Source: SZUA-254 sp964596065
GTDB lineage: Bacteria; Bacteroidota; Ignavibacteria; UBA10030; SZUA-254
DNA: 31,520 nt
Direction of reading: 5' to 3'
NCBI GenBank assembly: GCA_964596065.1
Contig: CAZQSM010000020.1
Span: 1 to 31,520 of the forward strand
Made by a program: the position numbers and the translations under genes. A model generated the notes under the pieces. The model had not been told where the DNA came from, ran no database searches, and saw only the letters and a program-made list of their open reading frames with translations. Each line of letters opens with the position of its first letter. Positions within the stretch are counted from its first letter, which is position 1. This document shows, piece by piece, positions 24,438 through 31,441 of this stretch.

Positions 24438-25523
24438 TCAATACTCCTTTGCGACTTCTTCACCGTCGAGGACGCGCGTCACGCCCTCCGCCAGGGCCTC
24501 CATCTCCATCTCCCCCGGATAGGTCAGGACCTTCCCGATAAAACAGACCCGCTCCCCGATCCAGCCGGTGAGCATCGCCGATCCGGCCATCCCGCCGGTC
24601 AGCACGACCGCGTCGGCGAAGCCCTTCAGCGCGGCGGCCGCGGCGCCGATCTCCTTCGCGATCTGGTAGCCCATCGCCGCATAGACCTCCGCGGCCTTCA
24701 CGTCGCCCTCCCGGATCCTCCGTTCGACTTCGTCGGCGCTGTTGGTGCCCAGGTACGCCACGAGTCCCCCCGCCCCCATCACCATCGACCGGAGTTCCGC
24801 TTCAGAATATTTTCCCGAGAGGCAGAGCCCGATGAATGGCTGAAGCGGAAGCCCGCCTGAGCGCTCGGGGGAGAAGGGGCCGTCGCTCGCGGCATCGTTC
24901 ATATCGATGATCCGCCCGCCCCGGAGCGGCGCCACCGATATCCCGCCGCCGAGGTGGGCCACGACAAACGACGACCTGCGGAGCGGGATCCCGAGTTCCC
25001 CGGCTGCGCGTCGGGCCGCGGCGTGCAGGTTCAGCGCGTGCGAGAGGCTTCGCCTCTCGATCAGGGGATGGCCGGAATATCGCGCCACCGGCTCAAGCTC
25101 GTCCACCGAGACCGGATCGACGACATAGGCGGGAACGCCGTGGGTTCTGGCGATCGTGTCGGCGATGAGGCATCCGAGGTTCGAGGCGTGCGACCCCCTC
25201 GCCGCGGCCCTCGCGTCGGCGAGCATTCCCGCGTTCACCCTGTAAACCCCCCCCTCGAGAGGGCGAAAGAGGCCTCCCATCGCGACGACTGCACCGCAGG
25301 CCTGCGCGCGTTCACCGAACCAGGCGGAGACCAGGCCGGTACGGTATCCGAGTTGTTCCTCCAGCGTGGACAGGGCGGCGAGTTCTCCGGCGGGGTGCCT
25401 CAGGACGTCCCTGTGGGTGAAGATCCCCCCCTCAGAAATGCCCAGTTTGGTCGACGTCGAGCCCGGGTTGACGACCAGGATCCGCCGGCGGGCGGCGGCG
25501 GACGTTGCTCCTCCCGATGCCAA
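24438..25523 (-). CDS. buk: Butyrate kinase
   Basis: The protein has 361 residues and is of the acetokinase family. VVNPGSTSTKLG is the phosphate-binding start; later come VVAHLGGGISVAPLRGGRIIDMNDA, DGPFSPERSGGLP and VVLTGGMAGS. It makes ATP and butyrate (or a branched acid) from the acyl phosphate. The only sensible start is the TTG at 25523, since an in-frame stop lies three bases upstream and no ATG or GTG occurs before the conserved domain. That in-frame stop is the TGA of the preceding ferredoxin gene: the two genes share a reading frame. The ribosome site is weak. Confidence 0.92.
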   Translation of the reverse strand: MASGGATSAAARRRILVVNPGSTSTKLGISEGGIFTHRDVLRHPAGELAALSTLEEQLGYRTGLVSAWFGERAQACGAVVAMGGLFRPLEGGVYRVNAGMLADARAAARGSHASNLGCLIADTIARTHGVPAYVVDPVSVDELEPVARYSGHPLIERRSLSHALNLHAAARRAAGELGIPLRRSSFVVAHLGGGISVAPLRGGRIIDMNDAASDGPFSPERSGGLPLQPFIGLCLSGKYSEAELRSMVMGAGGLVAYLGTNSADEVERRIREGDVKAAEVYAAMGYQIAKEIGAAAAALKGFADAVVLTGGMAGSAMLTGWIGERVCFIGKVLTYPGEMEMEALAEGVTRVLDGEEVAKEY

Positions 25524-25526
25524 CGA

Positions 25527-25772
25527 TCAACCCGCGATGGCCCGGAGGTCGCCGTCGTCCTTGATGCAGTCCATCGGGCAGACCGATATCGCCCTCCGGA
25601 TGTCGTCCTCCTCCCGCGAGTCCGCCGGCTGCTGGATGATGTAGTAATGCGCCGAGTCGCTCGTATACATGAAGTTCTGGAGCGCGTAGGCGAAGCAGAG
25701 GCCGCACCCGTTGCAGTCGTCGGTGACGTAGTATTTCCCGGGTTCGTTGTCTTCGAGCTTTTGAGCTGGCAT
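25527..25772 (-). CDS. Small ferredoxin, single [4Fe-4S] type
   Basis: The protein has 81 residues; the ATG at 25772 follows CGGAGAG by six bases. It shows CNGCGLC near residue 20 and SVCPMDC near 65. The first motif lacks the fourth cysteine of two-cluster ferredoxins (FAYALQNF follows), so one [4Fe-4S] cluster bound by three N-terminal Cys and the distal CP cysteine is expected. The loop between them carries an inserted region (SAHYYIIQQPADSREEDD) common in single-cluster ferredoxins. It precedes buk and ptb, which implies ferredoxin reduction during acyl-CoA formation, presumably by the 2-oxoacid oxidoreductases encoded nearby. Confidence 0.88.
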   Translation of the reverse strand: MPAQKLEDNEPGKYYVTDDCNGCGLCFAYALQNFMYTSDSAHYYIIQQPADSREEDDIRRAISVCPMDCIKDDGDLRAIAG

Positions 25773-25824
25773 CTGATCTCTCCGTGTGATATGATGATGG
25801 CGATGACCGCGTCGGGGCCGGGCG

Positions 25825-26361
25825 TCAGAACGCCGGCATCGATTTCCTGAGCTGTTCGATTTCCGCCCTGCTGAGCTTTTCACGGATCAGCGGATAGAGG
25901 ACGTCGTTCTCGTGGATGATGTGCCTGCGCAGCAGCGTGACGATCTCCCCGACGATCCGGAGCAGGTCGCCGACGGAGCTTCCGTGGATCCTCCCCCCCT
26001 CGATCTCCCCGACGAGCGACAGGAGGCCGGAAAAGAGGCTGCGCATCCGCCGGTGCTCTTCGCGGAAGAGCCTCACCTGCTGGGGATCAAATTTTGCGGC
26101 GGCGGGAAAGAGGTACTGTTCTTCGAGGCTCTCGTGCCTCCTGAAAAAATCATCGAGGAACGAGGCGACGCTGGCGATCGATTCAAAGGCGTCGGCGGTG
26201 AACCCCTTTTCACGGATCGACCGGGCGGCCTCGTCGAGGTCCCGGACCGATCCGAGCGTCACGGCGTGCTGGTGGACGAGGGTCGCCAGCGGGTCGTCAG
26301 CGCGCGGCGGCCCGTCGGGTTGGTCGTGGGTCCGGACCTGGTATTTGCCGGTTCGTTGCAT
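25825..26361 (-). CDS. Hemerythrin HHE-domain protein (second copy)
   Basis: The protein has 178 residues. Diiron ligand motifs run LVHQHAVTLG (about 38), RRHESLEEQYLFP (about 85), REEHRRMRSL (about 110) and RRHIIHENDVLYPLI (about 150). This is a different subfamily from the hemerythrin at 5129-5704; the two align only at the ligand motifs. The ATG at 26361 is chosen over a TTG at 26385. It lies 52 bases upstream of the ferredoxin gene and probably heads the hemerythrin-ferredoxin-buk-ptb operon. O2 or NO binding to shield ferredoxin-linked enzymes is inferred. Confidence 0.87.
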   Translation of the reverse strand: MQRTGKYQVRTHDQPDGPPRADDPLATLVHQHAVTLGSVRDLDEAARSIREKGFTADAFESIASVASFLDDFFRRHESLEEQYLFPAAAKFDPQQVRLFREEHRRMRSLFSGLLSLVGEIEGGRIHGSSVGDLLRIVGEIVTLLRRHIIHENDVLYPLIREKLSRAEIEQLRKSMPAF

Positions 26362-26469
26362 TGTCTCTCGTACCAAAGAGTGCAATGCCCGTGCCAGCGG
26401 TGCGCTCTGCGGGGGGTGGGGAAAACGCGGTTATTTCTTAAAACAACGGCTGTTTGAGGCGGTCGACGT

Positions 26470-26505
26470 GTGAAAACCGGGGTTTTTTTCAACTGTGAAA
26501 ACCGG
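26470..26505. repeat. Direct repeat GTGAAAACCGG with embedded inverted repeat
   Basis: GTGAAAACCGG occurs at 26470-26480 and 26495-26505, 25 bases apart. Within the same stretch TTTTCA-ACTG-TGAAAA (26486-26501) pairs, extended imperfectly by CCGG on both sides (26477-26505). It lies between the last cytochrome gene (ending 26550) and the hemerythrin start (26361). It may be an operator for the hemerythrin operon or part of a terminator for the cytochrome operon. Confidence 0.4.
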
Positions 26506-26549
26506 CTCCGGGGCGGGCTTTCACATATGAGAGGGAGCCCCCAACCTGA

Positions 26550-27467
26550 TCAGAAGGGGCGCTCCGAACCGAAGACGTTGATTTTTCCGTTAATGTGGAG
26601 CGATTTGTCCGAAATTTTTCCGGCGACGTCCACGACGGGGGAATGGCAGTTGGCGCAGGCCGTGATGGCGAACGGCGCGTGTCCGGTGGGCGGAAGGGCG
26701 TGACAGGTGCCGCAGGCCGCCTCCGATGCCCCGCCGGTCCAGATCGGCGAGGCGTTTGCGCCCACCATCACCGAATCCATGTAGACGAACTGGTTCGGCG
26801 ATTCGGATTTACGAGCCTTCCAGTTGCCGTGGCAGTAGGTATTGGCACAGGTGAGCGTCCCGTAGTCGTGGGCGGGGACGGGCGAGATGCCGTTGCTTAC
26901 CGTCCGCGCCAGGGGCCCGGCCATCGGCACCTCCGCGGGAAGGTCCGAATCCACGTGCCCCGCGGCGTAGACCGACGTCGGGACGGTGTGGCATTCGTAA
27001 CACCAGATTTTCGACGAGAGGTTGCCGCCGAGGACGTGTTTCGCGTGGGCGCCGACGCCCGGCGACGTCGCCGCGGTATTGCCGGCGATGTCTTCCGGCG
27101 GGGCGGGCGAGTTCGGCCCGCCGTGGCAGGTGGCGCAGTTTTCGGGTCCGCCGGCGTTCGAGTGGCAGGTCTGGCACGACACCGCCGCGATGCCGCCGGC
27201 GTAATCGGCGCCGTGGCAGCTCCTGCAGGAACCCATCTCCCAGCCAGCCGCCGCGATCGCCTTCCCGTGGAACGCAGACGACGATGAATCGGTCCACCCG
27301 TCGACGTGCACGGAGATCGCCGAACCGGTCGGCGCCGGGACGTTGTCCTTCAGTTCCGCGCAACCGGCGATGAATACGCCGGCGAACGCGAGCGCCGCCG
27401 CCAGGGCGAGCGCCGCCGCCGGGGCGGTCGCGGCCGAATGCCGCGGCCGGTGTGACAATCGTGTCAT
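26550..27467 (-). CDS. Seven-heme lipoprotein cytochrome c with a CX4CH site
   Basis: The protein has 305 residues. It has a signal peptide and the lipobox FIAGC (lipid Cys about 36). Heme sites in order are CRSCH, CQTCH, CATCH, CYECH, CANTYCH (CX4CH), CGTCH and CANCH: six CXXCH plus one CX4CH. The mix of CX4CH and CXXCH is the pattern of Geobacter-type CxxxxCH/CxxCH-domain outer-membrane cytochromes. AEL follows the lipid Cys, so there is no Asp retention signal at +2. An outer-membrane, surface-exposed electron carrier is inferred. It is last in the operon, 29 bases after the six-heme gene, with AGGGAG before the ATG. Confidence 0.88.
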   Translation of the reverse strand: MTRLSHRPRHSAATAPAAALALAAALAFAGVFIAGCAELKDNVPAPTGSAISVHVDGWTDSSSSAFHGKAIAAAGWEMGSCRSCHGADYAGGIAAVSCQTCHSNAGGPENCATCHGGPNSPAPPEDIAGNTAATSPGVGAHAKHVLGGNLSSKIWCYECHTVPTSVYAAGHVDSDLPAEVPMAGPLARTVSNGISPVPAHDYGTLTCANTYCHGNWKARKSESPNQFVYMDSVMVGANASPIWTGGASEAACGTCHALPPTGHAPFAITACANCHSPVVDVAGKISDKSLHINGKINVFGSERPF

Positions 27468-27496
27468 TGGTTCTCCCTGCTGCTCCTCATCCGGGT

Positions 27497-28764
27497 TCAG
27501 GGGTTTCTCAGCGCCGCGAGCGAGCTGGCGAGCAGCTCCCTGGCATACCGGGTGTTATGGATCCCCTTGCTGAGGTCGTGTTCGACGAAGAAATAATTAT
27601 AGAGCGCCCCCGCCTTCACGGCGGGTGTGATCCTCAGCGGGGAAGAGGAGCTGGCGAGGACCGCCTCGTTCGTCGGGTGAAGCCAGCCGAGGGCGACCAG
27701 TTCATCCCGGAGCGCGTGGAGCGAGTCTTCGATGCCCTGCTGCGCCGCGTGGAGGTCGTCCTCCGAGAACGTGGAGGGATGGCATCCGGACTGCTTGCAG
27801 CCGGTGAGGAGCGCGAGCTCCTCCCCGTCCTCCTGGTAGTGAATGTTCATCGTGTGGCCCCCCGCTTTGCCCGTCCCCCCCGACGGCGGGTAGCTCTGCT
27901 CGGCCATGTGGCACGAGATGCAGCCCTCGGTCTTGATCACGGCGTTCGACGAATGGTTCGAATTACCGGTGTAGGCGTATCCGGGGAACTGGTAGCCGCC
28001 GTCACCCATCAGCATCTGGCCCTGGACGCCGTAATGCGAATACCACCGGCTTGACGTGATCGTGATGGTGTCCGTGGGGCCCGGGGCGGAGGGCATTTTC
28101 GGGTTCATCGACCTGGTCTGATGGCACTGGGCGCAGAGGTTCCCCTTGCCGTAGTCGAATGCGGCGTCGGGGACTCCTGCGATGTTGGAGAGTATCGACA
28201 CGGGGGTCGCCTTCCTCAGCGAGAAGTCGGCCCTCGAATGCGGCGAATGGCAGGCGAAGCATCCCGGGGGGCTCGGGGCGAACTGCGAGGTCACCGTCTG
28301 CCCGTTCATCCGCTGGATGAAACCCTCCGTCGTATGGCATCCGGCGCACGACGGGCCGTTCCGCTCGATGTCGCCGCCGATCGCGTGTTTCGACTNNNNN
28401 NNNNNNNNNNNNNNNNNNNNNNNNNNNNNNNNNNNNNNNNNNNNNNNNNNNNNNNNNNNNNNNNNNNNNNNNNNNNNNNNNNNNNNNNNNNNNNNCCGGC
28501 GCACGACGGGCCGTTCCGCTCGATGTCGCCGCCGATCGCGTGTTTCGACTGGGCCCACTGGTAGGCCCTCCCGGCGATGAAATAGGTCGTGTCGGTGTCG
28601 GGATTGTGGCAGGTCGCGCACTTGATCCCCTCGGCGAACCCTTCGAAGACATCGGAGCCGACCCCCGGGGGTCCCTGAGGTCCGGGGTCTCCCTTGCAGC
28701 CTGTGAGCAGCATCGCCCCCGTGATCAGTATGGCGGCTGCGAAGAACGAAGTGATGAGTTTCAT
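27497..28764 (-). CDS. Six-heme lipoprotein cytochrome c, interrupted by an assembly gap
   Basis: As written, the frame is broken by 100 N (28396-28495). Removing the N run and one of the two identical 55-base flanks gives a continuous 371-codon frame from ATG 28764 (AAGGAG upstream) to the stop at 27497, so the gene is intact. The product has a signal with lipobox LLTGC (Cys23), a short collagen-like linker GDPGPQGPPG (25-34), heme sites CATCH, CAGCH (spanning the gap), CFACH, CAQCH, CISCH and CKQSGCH (CX4CH), and a heme-free C-terminal region of about 90 residues. It is a likely outer-surface electron carrier, with a 58-base gap to the 12-heme gene. Confidence 0.87.
28396..28495. other. Assembly gap of 100 N flanked by identical 55-base ends
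   Basis: 28341-28395 and 28496-28550 are identical over 55 bases and abut the N run on both sides. This is what results when two contigs that overlap by one k-mer are joined with a fixed 100-N spacer. Collapsing the overlap restores the reading frame. Confidence 0.9.
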
Positions 28765-28822
28765 GGTGTTGGTCTCCTTGTCGTGTCGTTCGCGGTCCGA
28801 TTCCGCGTAAAAAAAAGGGTTT

Positions 28823-29884
28823 TCACCGTCCCGAATGGCAGAGCATGCACGACGGGTCCTTGCCTTCCACATCGTGGCACGAGATGCACGACTCGATGTC
28901 GCGCCGGCCCATCTGCGCGTGTCGTCCTCCCCCGCCGGCCGCGCCGATCGTGACAAACCCCGCCTCAAAATGGGATTGCGGCTTGATCCTGCCCTCGGTC
29001 AGGATCCCGCCCGATTGATGGCAATCGGCGCAGAAGGTCCTGCTCTCGTGGCAGGTGGCGCAATCGATGACCCTCGAGCGCGCGTCGACCGAGTGGGTGA
29101 AGCGGTAGTTCAGGTCGTGTGCCGCCTGGAGCCGGAGCGCGTCGGGCGAGTCCTTCATCGGGGTGCGCGCGCCCGGCACCGTCATCAGGCCGCGTGTGGA
29201 ACCGAACGACCGCAACTGGTCGCCGGAGTGGCACTCCTGGCACGAGCTCTCCGTGTGGCAGGTCGCGCAGTCGATCTCCATCGCCCCGACGCGGACGGGC
29301 CGGTCGTGTTCCTTCGTGAAGCCGGAAACGAGGTGGTCCCCCGGAATCAGGTTGGCGAAATCGTTGTGGCACGCCTGGCATTCAACGGACGCCCTCCCCT
29401 TCGAGTGGCAGTCGACGCACATGGCCATTTCGGGGAAACGGATTTCCCCGGCTCCGGGGCCCTCCGCAACGCCGCCGTGGCAGGTCTCGCACGAGATCCC
29501 GCAATTCCCGGTGTGATGTTCGTGGGAGAAGAGCAGGTCCCGCACCGGCGGCACCGACGGCCGGATGTCGTCGGGATTGGTGTGGCAATAGGCGCAATCG
29601 TTGTTGACCTGCTCCTCGTGGCACGACTGGCAGCTGACGTGATCTGGCATCAGGTTGTCGGCCGCGAACTTGCTCTTCGCAGCGCCCGCGTGGCAGTCGG
29701 CGCAGGCGATCCCCAGCTCGGTGACATGTTTGGGGTGTGAAAATTTCACGCTCTTTCCGCCGCCGGGCGACGCCAGCAGGCGGTCGGACGAATCGTCGAG
29801 GCCCACCCCCGCCACCATCAGGGCGACGAGCGCCGCGGCGAGGATGAGGGTCTGTTTCAGCAGTCGGTCGGTCCCCGGGGTCAT
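28823..29884 (-). CDS. Twelve-heme cytochrome c, periplasmic
   Basis: The protein has 353 residues with an N-terminal hydrophobic export segment (about 10-28); cleavage is uncertain. There are twelve CXXCH sites: CADCH, CQSCH, CAYCH, CETCH, CVDCH, CQACH, CATCH, CQECH, CATCH, CADCH, CISCH and CMLCH, the last one five residues from the end. Paired sites (CATCH-x4-CQECH and CATCH-x5-CADCH) and abundant extra His (SHPKHV, FSHEHHTG, HSVDARS) fit bis-His ligation. There is no lipobox. The ATG overlaps the porin stop (ATGA), so the two are coupled. It is the likely periplasmic heme wire that plugs the beta-barrel, as OmaB or MtrA do. Confidence 0.9.
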   Translation of the reverse strand: MTPGTDRLLKQTLILAAALVALMVAGVGLDDSSDRLLASPGGGKSVKFSHPKHVTELGIACADCHAGAAKSKFAADNLMPDHVSCQSCHEEQVNNDCAYCHTNPDDIRPSVPPVRDLLFSHEHHTGNCGISCETCHGGVAEGPGAGEIRFPEMAMCVDCHSKGRASVECQACHNDFANLIPGDHLVSGFTKEHDRPVRVGAMEIDCATCHTESSCQECHSGDQLRSFGSTRGLMTVPGARTPMKDSPDALRLQAAHDLNYRFTHSVDARSRVIDCATCHESRTFCADCHQSGGILTEGRIKPQSHFEAGFVTIGAAGGGGRHAQMGRRDIESCISCHDVEGKDPSCMLCHSGR

Positions 29885-31188
29885 AAGATTCCCAGATGAT
29901 GTGTGAACCAGTAGCTGACCTTGAGGAAACCCCTCACGTCGTTGTCCATGAACCGGTTGCTGAGCATTTGCGCCTGGAGTTCAAACGTGAGCGGGGCCGA
30001 GGGACGGACGATCGCCCCGAGCGCGCCCGAGAACATCGTCTCGTCCGGTGATTCCGTCGAAAGCCGGTAGCTCGAGTAGGAGACGGCGGCGGTGGGTGTC
30101 AGCATCCCGTCGAACAGCGGGTACATCCCCTGGCAATAAAAGGAGCTCAGTTCGCCCGCGTATCCGTTCGAACCGCTGTAGTTGACGCTGGCGTAACCCG
30201 TGGAGACTCCCACGCTGAGGCGCCTGCTCAGGTCGCCGTCGTAGCCCACGTAGGCGAACCTCGCCGAGGCGCGCAGCGCCGGCGTGAAGGCGTACTCGAA
30301 ACCGCCCTCATACTCGCGGACCGGCGAGAGCGGGAAGACCGTGAACCAGGAATTATACGGAACGGCCGGCTCCCGGTAGATGAGGTTGGCGAGGAACGTC
30401 AGTTCCCCGGCGACGCGGGCCCGGGCTCCGAGCTCGCCCCTCCTGGTGCGTTCGAGGTTGAGGTCGTAATCGAAGCGGCCGTAGAAGTCATACACACCCG
30501 CCGAGGCGTGCGAGAGGTCCGCGCCGATCAGCTGGGTCGCCCGGGAACCGGGCGAAATGAGGACGGTGACCGGATTGAAGATGGAATCGGACCGGAGCGC
30601 TTCGTACGATTCCCGCTCGATCCGCCGGTTCACGTAACTCAGGCCGAAACGGGTGCCCCGGGCGGGCTCGCCCGTGACCTGGGCGCCGATCAGGAAATTG
30701 TTCTTCAGCTCCCGGTTGTGGTCGTACACCAGCGACCCGGGGACGTTCGATCCGCCGTACGCCGATAAGGCGACCTTCTTCTCCATCGCGCGGACCTTGA
30801 AATAACCACCATCCACCGCGCCGACGCCGACCCCCGCGAAGACCGGCACCCTGCCGATGCTCGCTTCGAATGTCCTTCCGTCGTTGCGGTAGCGTGCGAA
30901 GAGATTCCTGACGCGGAGCTCGGCGCCGTCGCCAGAGGATCCCGAGAGGAGCGCCGTTCCGTAGGCCGACGTGGAGAGCGTGAAGCCGGCGTGGCTCACG
31001 TCCACCTGGAAATTCTGCATCCCGAGGAGGAGGTTGTTCGAAACGCCCGCAGTGTCGAATTTTTCCCAGCCGTAGACGGAGGTCGAAAAGCGTCCGCTGA
31101 CCTGCTGGGCCCTGACCGGGAGGACGAGGAGGAGGAGGAGGAGTCCGGCGATGAGCGTATGTCTGATGCCAGCGCGGTTGTCAGTCAT
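29881..31188 (-). CDS. Outer-membrane beta-barrel protein of a putative porin-cytochrome conduit
   Basis: The protein has 435 residues. A signal peptide with a long Leu run (about 12-23) ends VRAQ. The mature part alternates short amphipathic beta strands with aromatic girdles (RFSTSVYGWEKF, RFGLSYVNRR, YDFYGRFDYDLNLERT, RASARFAYVGYDG), ending SYWFTHHLGIL, consistent with a barrel of roughly 18-20 strands. No known solute-porin family is recognised. It is the first gene of a set with three multiheme cytochromes and is coupled (ATGA) to the 12-heme gene, which suggests it is the outer-membrane sheath for an electron conduit. No Shine-Dalgarno site is visible before the ATG. Confidence 0.85.
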   Translation of the reverse strand: MTDNRAGIRHTLIAGLLLLLLVLPVRAQQVSGRFSTSVYGWEKFDTAGVSNNLLLGMQNFQVDVSHAGFTLSTSAYGTALLSGSSGDGAELRVRNLFARYRNDGRTFEASIGRVPVFAGVGVGAVDGGYFKVRAMEKKVALSAYGGSNVPGSLVYDHNRELKNNFLIGAQVTGEPARGTRFGLSYVNRRIERESYEALRSDSIFNPVTVLISPGSRATQLIGADLSHASAGVYDFYGRFDYDLNLERTRRGELGARARVAGELTFLANLIYREPAVPYNSWFTVFPLSPVREYEGGFEYAFTPALRASARFAYVGYDGDLSRRLSVGVSTGYASVNYSGSNGYAGELSSFYCQGMYPLFDGMLTPTAAVSYSSYRLSTESPDETMFSGALGAIVRPSAPLTFELQAQMLSNRFMDNDVRGFLKVSYWFTHHLGIL

Positions 31189-31320
31189 AGAGTCGGTGTT
31201 GGATCGGGATCCGCAGACGCGCCAAAATAATTTCGTCTCCCATGGTCGATCAGGATACGTCCGGAAATATCCCCATTTGAAGATATAAATGCAATGACCC
31301 CCGAAAAAATATTTATTGAA

Positions 31321-31341
31321 ATCCGACTAAACATGTCGGAT
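31321..31341. promoter_or_regulatory. Palindrome ATCCGAC-N7-GTCGGAT, IscR-like, upstream of the porin-cytochrome operon
   Basis: Perfect seven-base arms with a seven-base spacer. The arrangement CCGACT-N5-(A)GTCGG with flanking TAT resembles the IscR type 1 operator (ATASYYGACT-RWWWY-AGTCRRSTAT) in spacing and arm sequence. It lies 133 bases upstream of the porin ATG, in an AT-rich stretch. On the minus strand it is followed by TTTCAATAAATATTTTTT, so a weak terminator is the alternative reading. Confidence 0.4.
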
Positions 31342-31345
31342 ATAA

Positions 31346-31377
31346 GGAAGCCCCGACCGTATCCGGCCGGGGCTTCC
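31346..31377 (-). terminator. Rho-independent terminator of the T9SS cargo gene
   Basis: GGAAGCCCCG (31346-31355) and CGGGGCTTCC (31368-31377) form a strong 10-base stem with a 12-base loop. On the minus strand it is followed by TTATAT. It lies 65 bases past the stop codon at 31442-31444 and separates that gene from the porin-cytochrome operon. The U tract is weak but the stem is long and GC-rich. Confidence 0.65.
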
Positions 31378-31441
31378 GATTCGCACTATTTCCAGGGGAA
31401 GAACGCGGCCCGGTCACCCGAAGCCCGGCCCGCCCCCGCCC

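Noticed and set aside
28341..28550. The 55-base duplication read as a real direct repeat or mobile-element footprint
   Set aside because: Both copies abut the N run exactly and collapsing them restores the reading frame, which is better explained by a contig overlap.
28806..28829. GGTTTTCACC at the end of the 12-heme gene as another GTGAAAA regulatory site
   Set aside because: It overlaps the stop codon and last codons of the gene and lies inside the operon, so it is probably coincidence.
28306..28968. Longer N-terminal extension of the six-heme cytochrome to 28968
   Set aside because: The added 68 residues lie antisense-like inside the 12-heme gene's 3' end; the ATG at 28764 has AAGGAG and a lipoprotein signal.
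31122..31143. GAGGAGGAG simple repeat
   Set aside because: It is the leucine run of the porin signal peptide read on the other strand; no separate repeat element is needed.
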